The position numbers were made by a program, and so were the translations under genes. Below are positions 22,121 through 29,452 of a DNA stretch of 31,820 bases, piece after piece; within the stretch, counting starts at the first letter, position 1; every line of letters begins with the position of its first letter. A model generated the notes under the pieces. The model was not told the DNA's origin and searched no databases. It saw nothing but the letters and a program-made list of their open reading frames with translations. The DNA comes from RUG13615 sp040307715 (GTDB lineage Bacteria > Bacillota > Clostridia > Peptostreptococcales > Anaerovoracaceae), in contig JAWRJC010000059.1 of NCBI GenBank assembly GCA_040307715.1, forward strand, positions 1-31,820. Reading direction: 5' to 3'.

Positions 22121-23848
22121 ATGTTAAGAGACGGACGGATCTGGATCGCTGTCAACGCAAACGGCGAACCTGTCAGCATCATTCCGAAGATGGCCAACCG
22201 CCATGGGCTCGTCGCCGGCGCGACCGGCACCGGCAAGACCGTGACCCTGAAAGTCATGGCGGAGTCCTTCAGCGAAATGGGCGTGCCGGTCTTCATCGCG
22301 GATGTCAAGGGTGACGTCGCGGGCATGATGGAACCCGGCGCGGACAGTGAAGACATGCAGAAGCGCATCGGGAAGTTCGGTCTGGCTGAGCATGGCTTTG
22401 AATACAAAGGCTGTCCCGTCACGCTGTGGGATATCTACGGGGAAAAAGGCATCCAGCTTAGGACCACGATCTCGGAGATGGGCCCGCTGCTTCTGGCGCG
22501 TGTACTCGATCTCAACGACCTGCAGAGCGACATTCTGAGCGTGGTCTTCAAGATCGCGGATGACAATGGCTGGCTGCTGTTCGATACTAAGGACCTCAAG
22601 TCGCTGCTCAACTACGTGGACGACCATTCCAATGAATACCAGGCGGAGTACGGCAAGATCTCCAGCGGCAGCATCGGTGTCATCATCCGTGCCGTCGTTG
22701 CGTTGGAATCGCAGGGGGCAGACATCTTCTTCGGAGAACCGGCGCTCAATATCACCGACTGGCTCGCGCAGGACATGGGGCGCGGGATGATCAATATCCT
22801 CGACAGTTCCAGCCTGATCAACCAGCCGCGCCTCTATTCGGCCTTCCTGCTGTGGATGCTGTCCGAACTCTTTGAAACGCTGCCGGAAGTCGGCGATCTG
22901 GAACGGCCCAAGATGGTGTTCTTCTTCGACGAAGCGCACCTGCTGTTCAACGACGCGCCGAAGGCGCTTCTGGAGAAGGTCGAGCAGGTCGTCAAGCTGA
23001 TCCGCTCCAAAGGTGTCGGCGTTTACTTCTGCACACAGAATCCGCGGGACATCCCCGACGGCGTTCTGGCACAGCTCGGCAACAAAGTCCAGCACGGTCT
23101 GCGCGCCTACACACCGACCGATCAGAAGGCGGTCAAGGCAGCGGCGGATTCGTTCCGCACCAATCCGGATTTCGACACCTATGATACGATCCTGAATCTG
23201 GGGACCGGCGAAGCGGTGATCTCCTTCCTCGATGAGAAAGGCATCCCCGGGACGGCACAGAACTGCAAGGTCCTGCCGCCGCGCTGTCTGATGGCGGGCA
23301 TTTCGGATGCTGCCAGAGATCAGAACATCAAAGGGAGCCTGCTGTACAGCAAGTATGCGGTCGCGGTAGATAATTACTCTGCGTTTGAGTTGCTGCAGCG
23401 GCTGGGATTTGAAGAGGAAGAAGCCAAAGCGGCGCTCGCGGAACAGGAGGCGGCCGAGAAAGAAGCTGCCCGCATCGCGAAGGAAGAAGAAAAAGAACAG
23501 GCACGCCTCGCAAAAGAGCAGCAGAAGGCGGAAGAGCGGGCGGAGAGAGAGCGGATCAAAGCCGAAGAAAAAGAAGCCCGCGAAATGCAGAAAAAGTACG
23601 AGCAGATGGAACGCGAAGCCGCCAGGGCGGAAGAGAAGCGCCAGAAAGAGATCCTGAAGGAATACGAGAGAAAAGAAAAAGAACGGCAGCGTGCGATCAA
23701 GAACATCACCAACTCGGTGGCAGGGTCCGTCGGCCGTGAGGTCGGCAGGAATGTCGGCAAGTCGTTCGGCAGAGTCGGCAAAAATGTCGGCGGCAACGTC
23801 GGCGCCAGCATCGCCCGCAACATCTTCGGCACGTTATTCAAGTATTGA
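22121..23848 (+). CDS. HerA-like helicase/ATPase (DUF853, YjgR type)
   Basis: 575 residues. Residues 1-420 are a HerA/FtsK-superfamily motor: Walker A GATGTGKT at 33-40, IADVKGDVAGM, INILDSSSLI, Walker B KMVFFFDEAHLLF, and the sensor region YFCTQNPRDIPDGVLAQLGNKVQHGLRAYTP-like segment. Residues 425-530 are a long charged Lys/Glu/Arg coiled coil. The end is a Gly/Asn/Val-rich repeat (GRNVGKS, GKNVGGNVG). The start at 22121 follows AAGGAGGA; the frame is open further upstream but without a ribosome binding site. YjgR-type proteins are poorly characterised DNA-associated ATPases, and no NurA nuclease partner is adjacent. The next gene starts three bases after the stop. Confidence 0.9.
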   Translation: MLRDGRIWIAVNANGEPVSIIPKMANRHGLVAGATGTGKTVTLKVMAESFSEMGVPVFIADVKGDVAGMMEPGADSEDMQKRIGKFGLAEHGFEYKGCPVTLWDIYGEKGIQLRTTISEMGPLLLARVLDLNDLQSDILSVVFKIADDNGWLLFDTKDLKSLLNYVDDHSNEYQAEYGKISSGSIGVIIRAVVALESQGADIFFGEPALNITDWLAQDMGRGMINILDSSSLINQPRLYSAFLLWMLSELFETLPEVGDLERPKMVFFFDEAHLLFNDAPKALLEKVEQVVKLIRSKGVGVYFCTQNPRDIPDGVLAQLGNKVQHGLRAYTPTDQKAVKAAADSFRTNPDFDTYDTILNLGTGEAVISFLDEKGIPGTAQNCKVLPPRCLMAGISDAARDQNIKGSLLYSKYAVAVDNYSAFELLQRLGFEEEEAKAALAEQEAAEKEAARIAKEEEKEQARLAKEQQKAEERAERERIKAEEKEAREMQKKYEQMEREAARAEEKRQKEILKEYERKEKERQRAIKNITNSVAGSVGREVGRNVGKSFGRVGKNVGGNVGASIARNIFGTLFKY

Positions 23849-23851
23849 GGC

Positions 23852-24691
23852 ATGATGAGACACAGACATAACAAGACGGCACGTGAGAACAAGCACCGGC
23901 GGATATGCGGTGTGACCGCGCTGGCGATCTTGCTCCTGATGCTTCCGGCCCTTGCGGGGTGCGGCAGCGAGCCGGGCGGTTCCGCGGGCGAGATGCCAGG
24001 GGCTCCGCTGGCTGCGGCGGCCAGGCAGTGTGCGCAGGCCGGCAGCCAGGCGGCGGAAGAAGCCGCCGGACAGGAAGAGGCGGCAGCCGAGGCGAAGAAG
24101 GCGGAGGATGCAGCCGCAAAACTCGAGGAGTGCCGCGCTGCGCTCGCACTGACCGAGGACTACCGGGACAGTTTCGTTCACGGGGAGAAAGGCGCGGAAT
24201 ACCAGAAATACATCGTCCTTCACGATACGGAAGGGGACGGCGAAGCGTCGACTGTCATCGATTACTGGGACGGCAACGGCCAGGGGGTGGCGGCACACTT
24301 TGTCGTGAACCGGGACGGTACGGTCGTCCAGTGCGTACCGCTCGATAAGATCGCCCACCACGCGGGATACGGCGACGCCGGGCACAATGAAGCCTTCGGC
24401 GTCACGGATGAATCGCGGGACGATAAGGCCGGCACCGTACCGATCGGACCGGATCATCCGGACTATGGCATGAACTCGTACTCGGTCGGCATCGAGATGG
24501 TCCATTCCGGCGGAGACTACCCGGAAGCGCAGCTTGAGGCGCTGGATGCGCTGATCGCCTACATCGACGCCTATTACGGATTTGAGAGTACGATCATCGA
24601 TCATAAAGCATGGAGGCTGGGGAACTCGGATACTTCTCCGGAATTCGCCCCCTACTTTGAAAACTACCAGGATCACAGGACACACGACTGA
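23852..24691 (+). CDS. Lipoprotein N-acetylmuramoyl-L-alanine amidase (Amidase_2)
   Basis: 279 residues. A basic N-terminus, a hydrophobic core and a LAGC lipobox (Cys37) mark it as a surface lipoprotein. Residues 40-100 are an Ala/Glu-rich, probably helical linker. Residues 115-275 are an amidase_2/PGRP-like domain with YIVLHDTEG (His124, zinc ligand), AHFVVNRDGTVVQCVP, IAHHAGYG, GIEMVHSGGDYPEAQLEAL, and IIDHKAW followed by SDTSPEF (probable further ligands). It would cleave the bond between MurNAc and the stem peptide outside the membrane. The start is ATG 23852 or the next codon, with a short GAGG before it. It is almost fused to the HerA-like gene, which suggests co-expression. Confidence 0.88.
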   Translation: MMRHRHNKTARENKHRRICGVTALAILLLMLPALAGCGSEPGGSAGEMPGAPLAAAARQCAQAGSQAAEEAAGQEEAAAEAKKAEDAAAKLEECRAALALTEDYRDSFVHGEKGAEYQKYIVLHDTEGDGEASTVIDYWDGNGQGVAAHFVVNRDGTVVQCVPLDKIAHHAGYGDAGHNEAFGVTDESRDDKAGTVPIGPDHPDYGMNSYSVGIEMVHSGGDYPEAQLEALDALIAYIDAYYGFESTIIDHKAWRLGNSDTSPEFAPYFENYQDHRTHD

Positions 24692-24732
24692 TCCCGTTTA
24701 ACAGAGATAAGAAAGACAGAAAGGAAAACGCC

Positions 24733-26007
24733 ATGAGTGAAAAGATCTTTTGCACTTACTGCGGTGCGCTGAACGAAGCGGAAGCGGTGTTCTGCGAGCG
24801 GTGCGGCCATGCGCTGGAACCGCTGCACGCCCCTGCGCCGGCGCGGTCTGCGGAAGAAACCGCGGCAGACGGGCAGGATGACCTTCTGGAAACGCTGATG
24901 GCCGAGCCCGTGACCGAGATCAAAGAGGAGCCGGCACCCGCCCCCCGGCGTTCCCATCCGGACGAGACCGTCCTCGATGCGAACACACAGATGTATTCCC
25001 GGTCGCAGCTTGAAGCGGCGATCGCGGCCAGCGAATCCGCCAAGCGCGCCGAAGAGGCGCAGAAAGCGGACGAACTGGCAAGGCAGAAAGAGCGGCTGAT
25101 CGAAGAATCGATCCGTTACTACGAGGAGGAAAAGCGCGAGCGCGCCGAAAAGCAGTCCGCCAAGATGCGGCGCCAGCAGGAGGACGCGCTGTACGCGGAC
25201 TTCGAAGAGCCTCCCAAGACCGCTTACAGCGGGCAGAACGGCTACGGCGCAAATATGTATCACACGGCACCGCCGAAGAAGAAAAAGACATGGATCCCGA
25301 TCCTGCTTGTCGTGCTGCTCCTGCTTGCGGCAGGCGGCGTCCTCGGATGGAAGTTCCTGTTCAACAAAACGAGCGTCGACCTGACGCACAACATCACAGC
25401 GCAGGACATCGCAATAGAAGGATATGACGGAGAGGGCGTTGTGATCTACGACGAGGACACCCTCCGTGCCAGAGCGGATTATCCGCGCGGCAACGAGAAG
25501 GCCGAGCAGTTCATGCAGACGGTCTCCTATACTGTCGAACCGTCTTCCGGCCTTTCCAACGGGGATACCGTCACGGTACGGGCGATCGTGTCGGAAGAGA
25601 CCGCCAAGTCTCTTCATATCAATGTCAGCGGGCAGGAAAAGAAATTCGAAGTCAGCGGGCTCGAGGAGAAGACCAAGTTCGACTGGGATCCGCTGAACCT
25701 GTTCGACGATGACAAGGATACGGATAAGAAGGACGAGGCAGCAGACACGCTGATCCCGGAGATCGACAAGCGGTACTACACGGACAGGGATGTCCAGGGC
25801 AAGACAAAGGATCAGATCCAGGCGATGCTCAACGAACTGTATGCGCGGCACGGTTATATTTTCAAAGATGAAACGCTCAAGAGCCAGTACGAGAAGCAGA
25901 GCTGGTACAAGGGTACGGAGAGCGATATGGCAAAGGTCGAGCAGAGCTTCAATACCTATGAGAAAAAGAATCTGGAGTATCTGACCGACGTCCGCAGCAA
26001 ACTGTAA
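24733..26007 (+). CDS. Zinc-ribbon membrane protein with YARHG domain
   Basis: 424 residues. The N-terminal zinc ribbon has Cys7, Cys10, Cys21 and Cys24. A Pro/Glu/Ala-rich region and a charged coiled coil (residues 95-150, AEEAQKADELARQKERL) follow. A single transmembrane helix lies at about 187-207 after KKKK. The extracellular part holds a small beta domain and, near 370-424, a YARHG domain (LNELYARHGYIFKD, then SWYKG). The zinc ribbon is cytoplasmic and YARHG outside. YARHG domains are found in Bacillota envelope proteins with presumed roles at the cell wall. Its place next to a wall amidase fits that; the precise role is unknown. AAAGGAAAA precedes the start, and argH begins 18 bases after it. 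Confidence 0.88.
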   Translation: MSEKIFCTYCGALNEAEAVFCERCGHALEPLHAPAPARSAEETAADGQDDLLETLMAEPVTEIKEEPAPAPRRSHPDETVLDANTQMYSRSQLEAAIAASESAKRAEEAQKADELARQKERLIEESIRYYEEEKRERAEKQSAKMRRQQEDALYADFEEPPKTAYSGQNGYGANMYHTAPPKKKKTWIPILLVVLLLLAAGGVLGWKFLFNKTSVDLTHNITAQDIAIEGYDGEGVVIYDEDTLRARADYPRGNEKAEQFMQTVSYTVEPSSGLSNGDTVTVRAIVSEETAKSLHINVSGQEKKFEVSGLEEKTKFDWDPLNLFDDDKDTDKKDEAADTLIPEIDKRYYTDRDVQGKTKDQIQAMLNELYARHGYIFKDETLKSQYEKQSWYKGTESDMAKVEQSFNTYEKKNLEYLTDVRSKL

Positions 26008-26025
26008 AAGGAAAGGAAGAAGGAT

Positions 26026-27426
26026 ATGGCGCTTTGGGGCGGCAGATTTGAAAAAGAGATGGATCAGATCGTCAAGGAGTTCAACGCTTCGATCGGATTT
26101 GACCAGCGCATGTATAAAGAGGATATCCGCGGCAGCATCGCGCATGTGACCATGCTGGCCGCCTGCGGGATCGTGACGGCAAAGGAGCGCGATCAGATCA
26201 TCGCGGGCCTGCAGACGATCGAAGCCGGGATCGACAACGGCGAGATCGTGTTCAGTGTGGAGGATGAAGACATCCACATGGGGATCGAGAGCCGGCTCAT
26301 CGAGCAGATCGGGGAGGTCGGTAAAAAGCTCCACACCGCGAGGAGCCGCAACGACCAGTGCCAGATCGACGGCCGGCTGTATCTGAAGAAGGAGATCCGA
26401 GAGATCCTCGCGCGGCTGCTGTTCCTGGAGGAAGTGATCCTGCAGAAAGCGGAAGCGTACGCAGAGGATATCACCGTGGGCTTTACCCACATCCAGCACG
26501 CGCAGCCCATCACGGTCGGGTTTGTCTTTATGGCGTATTTCCAGATGTTCCGCCGGGACGCGGAGCGTCTGCTCGATGCGTACCGGAGAATGGATCTGTC
26601 CCCGCTCGGCGCATGCGCGCTGGCGGGAACGACGCTGCCGATCGACCGTCATCAGACGGCGGATCTGCTCGGCTTTGCGGGACCGACCGAGAACGCGATG
26701 GACAGCGTCAGCGACCGCGATTACGCGCTCGAGTTCCTGTCCTGCGCTTCGATCGGGATGATGCACATCTCGCGCTGGGCGGAGGAATTCGCGTGGTGGA
26801 ACAGCTCCGAGTTTTCCTACATCGCGATCGACGACAGCTTCTGTACAGGCAGCAGCATCATGCCGCAGAAGAAGAATCCGGATATGGCAGAACTCCTGCG
26901 GGGCAAGACCGGCAGAGTGTACGGAGACCTGCTCCAGCTCCTGACGGTGATGAAGGGGACGCCGCTCGCTTACAACAAGGACTTCCAGGAGGACAAGGAG
27001 GGCATGTTCGACGCGGCGGATACCTGGAAAGCGTCGGTCGAGATCTTCGCGCGGATGATCGAGAAGACGGAATTCCGCCTCGATAAGATCGCGGAGCAGC
27101 TCGGCAAGGGCTTTCTCAACGCGACCGACGTGGCGGAGCACCTGGCGGTCAGCGGGATCCCGTTCCGCGAAGCGCACAACATCGTCGGCCGTATGGTCAA
27201 AGCGTGCGAGCAGAAGGGATGTCAGCTGGAAGAACTGACGGATGAAGACCTCAAGAGCATCGATGCGCGGATCAGCACCGCGATGCTGGGCGATATTTCG
27301 ATGAAAGCCTGCGTCAGCGCGAGGAAGTCCTTCGGCGGTACGGCGCCTGACGAGGTGCGCCGGCAGGCCGCGAACGGACAGCTGTGGCTTGGCGCGGCGC
27401 GTAAAAAAGTGCAGCAGTTACTGTAA
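26026..27426 (+). CDS. argH: Argininosuccinate lyase
   Basis: Splits argininosuccinate into arginine and fumarate, the last step of arginine synthesis. 466 residues, normal length. It starts MALWGGRF and carries the fumarase/aspartase superfamily signature GSSIMPQKKNPD near residue 283, HTARSRNDQ at about 105, and TVGFTHIQHAQP with the catalytic-region His. GAAAGGAAGAAGG precedes the ATG. No argG is adjacent. The only other arginine-related gene here is the distant carB, which supplies carbamoyl phosphate. It is embedded between an envelope-protein gene and ridA with no promoter visible, so it is probably expressed from the herA-like promoter or a weak internal one. Confidence 0.97.
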   Translation: MALWGGRFEKEMDQIVKEFNASIGFDQRMYKEDIRGSIAHVTMLAACGIVTAKERDQIIAGLQTIEAGIDNGEIVFSVEDEDIHMGIESRLIEQIGEVGKKLHTARSRNDQCQIDGRLYLKKEIREILARLLFLEEVILQKAEAYAEDITVGFTHIQHAQPITVGFVFMAYFQMFRRDAERLLDAYRRMDLSPLGACALAGTTLPIDRHQTADLLGFAGPTENAMDSVSDRDYALEFLSCASIGMMHISRWAEEFAWWNSSEFSYIAIDDSFCTGSSIMPQKKNPDMAELLRGKTGRVYGDLLQLLTVMKGTPLAYNKDFQEDKEGMFDAADTWKASVEIFARMIEKTEFRLDKIAEQLGKGFLNATDVAEHLAVSGIPFREAHNIVGRMVKACEQKGCQLEELTDEDLKSIDARISTAMLGDISMKACVSARKSFGGTAPDEVRRQAANGQLWLGAARKKVQQLL

Positions 27427-27458
27427 CAGATACGGATAAGAGAGAAGGAGGGAAGACG

Positions 27459-27836
27459 ATGGCAAGAGTCATTGCAACAGAAAAAGCACCTGCGGCGGTC
27501 GGAGCGTACTCTCAGGCGATCGCAACAGGGAAACTGGTATTTACATCCGGCCAGCTCGGGCTTGACCCTGCGACCGGAGAACTGCGCGAAGGGGTGGACG
27601 CCCAGGCCAGACAGGCGATGGACAATCTCGGCGCGGTCCTTGCGGAAGCCGGCGCCGGCTATGAAACGGTCGTCAAGACGGTGATCTATCTGGCGGACAT
27701 CGCGGATTTCGCTGCGGTCAACGAGATCTACGCCGGATATTTCGAACAGGATCCGCCGGCGCGCTCGTGCTTCCAGGTGGCGGCGCTCCCCAAAGGCGGC
27801 CTGCTTGAAATTGAATGCGTGGCGGAGATCAAATAA
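27459..27836 (+). CDS. ridA: RidA family reactive imine deaminase
   Basis: 125 residues, the family's usual size. RidA hydrolyses 2-aminoacrylate and related enamines/imines made by PLP enzymes, protecting other PLP enzymes. Hallmarks are AVGAYSQAI near the N-terminus, FTSGQLGLDP, the binding Arg in PARSCFQV near residue 103, and LPKGGLLEIECVA at the end. The trimer active site therefore looks complete. GAAGGAGGG precedes the start, 33 bases after argH, with no terminator in between. No terminator is visible after it either. Confidence 0.95.
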   Translation: MARVIATEKAPAAVGAYSQAIATGKLVFTSGQLGLDPATGELREGVDAQARQAMDNLGAVLAEAGAGYETVVKTVIYLADIADFAAVNEIYAGYFEQDPPARSCFQVAALPKGGLLEIECVAEIK

Positions 27837-27840
27837 TAAC

Positions 27841-27869
27841 TGGATATAAGCGCTTCCAGATAGTATAAT
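27841..27869 (+). promoter_or_regulatory. asnS promoter
   Basis: TGGATA (27841-27846, 4 of 6 match to TTGACA), a 17-base spacer, then TATAAT at 27864-27869. It lies just after the ridA stop and about 105 bases before asnS. Confidence 0.7.
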
Positions 27870-27872
27870 GAA

Positions 27873-27941
27873 ATTTGCCTGTGCACGGCGGTCCGGGAAA
27901 GGAACGCGGCACTGCCCTGCGGGCAGCGCGCAGGCACAAAT
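27873..27941 (+). other. Structured asnS 5' leader, possible three-way junction
   Basis: ATTTG-CCTG (27873-27881) pairs with CAGG-CA-CAAAT (27931-27941, CA bulged) as a closing stem. Inside are one weak stem around 27888-27907 (GCGGTCC with GGAACGC, imperfect) and a clear hairpin, CTGCCC (27912-27917) with GGGCAG (27921-27926). No T-box sequence is present and no T-tract follows. It may control translation or mRNA stability. Confidence 0.5.
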
Positions 27942-27976
27942 CAGTAAACAACCAGCAGAAAGGAAACAGAACACAC

Positions 27977-29380
27977 ATGGCACAGGACGTGAAAGTCAGG
28001 GAACTGTTCCGCCAGAGCGAAGCCTTCAAAGAGAAGGAAGTCGTCGTGCAGGGATGGATCCGCAACAACCGCGGCAACAACAAATTCGGCTTTATTGAGC
28101 TGAATGACGGGACCTTCTTCAAACCGGTCCAGATCGTGCTCGAAGCGGAAACGCTCGGCAACTATCAGGAGATCACCAAGGCACCGATCGCAACGGCGCT
28201 GAAAGTCACCGGCGATTTTGTCCTGACCCCCGATGCGCCGCAGCCCTTCGAGATCAAGGCGAAGGAAGTCGAGATCGTTGCGACATCCAGTTCCGACTAC
28301 CCGCTGCAGAACAAGCGCCACAGCATGGAGTTCCTGCGCGAGATCGCGCATCTGCGCCCCCGCAGCAACACGTTCAGCGCGGTGTTCCGTGTCCGTTCTC
28401 TGGTCGCGCATGCGATCCACTGCTTCTTCCAGGACCGCGGTTTCGTGTACGTCCACACGCCGCTGATCACAGGCAGCGACGCGGAAGGCGCCGGCGAGAT
28501 GTTCCAGGTCACAACGCTGGATCTGGACAATCTGCCCCGGACGGAGGATGGTAAGATCGACTACAGCCAGGACTTCTTCGGCAAGCTCACCAACCTGACC
28601 GTCAGCGGCCAGCTGGAAGGCGAGATCTTTGCCCTGGCGTTCCACGATATCTACACGTTCGGACCGACGTTCCGCGCGGAGAACTCCTTCACGCCGCGTC
28701 ACGCATCCGAGTTCTGGATGATCGAGCCGGAGATGGCATTCTGCGATCTGGAAGGCAACATGCAGGTCGCGGAAGCGATGATCAAATACATCATCAACTA
28801 CGTGCTCGAGAATGCGCCGGAAGAAATGGAATTCTTCAACAAATTCATCGACAAGGGCCTGCTCGACCGCCTGCACAGCATCGTGGCGGCGGATTTCGGC
28901 CGCGTCACCTACACCGAGGCAATCGATATCCTCAAGAAGTCCGGCAAGAAGTTTGACTACCCGGTCGAATGGGGCATCGACCTGCAGACGGAGCATGAGC
29001 GTTTCCTCACCGAGGAAGTCTTCAAAAAGCCGATCTTCGTCACGGATTACCCGAAGGACATCAAGGCGTTCTACATGCGCCTGAACGATGATAACAAGAC
29101 CGTCGCGGCGTGCGATCTGCTCGTGCCGGGCGTCGGCGAGATCATCGGCGGCAGCCAGAGAGAGGAGCGCTACGATGTGCTCGCCTCCCGCATGAAGGAG
29201 ATGGGCATGGATCCGGAAGGCGAGGCGTACTGGTGGTACATGGACCTCAGAAAGTACGGCGGTGTTTATCACTCCGGCTACGGTCTCGGATTCGAGCGTA
29301 TCATCATGTACATCACCGGCATGAAGAATATCCGCGACGTCCTGCCGTTCCCGCGCACCCCGAAGACGGCGGAGTTCTAA
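27977..29380 (+). CDS. asnS: Asparaginyl-tRNA synthetase
   Basis: Charges tRNA-Asn; class IIb synthetase of 467 residues. The N-terminal OB-fold anticodon domain spans about 1-110 (VVVQGWIRNNRGNNKFGFIELNDG). The catalytic core has VYVHTPLITGSDAEGAGEMF, motif 2 in FRAENSFTPRHASEFWMIEPE, and motif 3 GYGLGFERIIMYITG near the end. The start is ATG 27977 behind GAAAGGAAA. The frame is open upstream through the leader RNA, but there is no ribosome binding site there. It has its own promoter and a folded leader. No T-box is present. Confidence 0.97.
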   Translation: MAQDVKVRELFRQSEAFKEKEVVVQGWIRNNRGNNKFGFIELNDGTFFKPVQIVLEAETLGNYQEITKAPIATALKVTGDFVLTPDAPQPFEIKAKEVEIVATSSSDYPLQNKRHSMEFLREIAHLRPRSNTFSAVFRVRSLVAHAIHCFFQDRGFVYVHTPLITGSDAEGAGEMFQVTTLDLDNLPRTEDGKIDYSQDFFGKLTNLTVSGQLEGEIFALAFHDIYTFGPTFRAENSFTPRHASEFWMIEPEMAFCDLEGNMQVAEAMIKYIINYVLENAPEEMEFFNKFIDKGLLDRLHSIVAADFGRVTYTEAIDILKKSGKKFDYPVEWGIDLQTEHERFLTEEVFKKPIFVTDYPKDIKAFYMRLNDDNKTVAACDLLVPGVGEIIGGSQREERYDVLASRMKEMGMDPEGEAYWWYMDLRKYGGVYHSGYGLGFERIIMYITGMKNIRDVLPFPRTPKTAEF

Positions 29381-29385
29381 ATCCG

Positions 29386-29414
29386 TTGCGGTCACTAAAA
29401 CAGAATGATATAAT
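29386..29414 (+). promoter_or_regulatory. Promoter of the EF-G-like gene
   Basis: TTGCGG (29386-29391), a 17-base spacer, then TATAAT (29409-29414) preceded by TGA, an extended -10. It begins just after the asnS stop; no asnS terminator is seen in the 72-base gap. Confidence 0.75.
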
Positions 29415-29452
29415 AGCGCATATCGCAGTTTTATATTTAGGAGGATATTTAC

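Noticed and set aside
24673..27177. A minus-strand open frame of about 830 codons
   Set aside because: Antisense to the YARHG gene and argH; no recognisable protein sequence.
27870..27976. A T-box riboswitch upstream of asnS
   Set aside because: No T-box sequence (AGGGTGGNACCGCG type) and no terminator/antiterminator pair were found.
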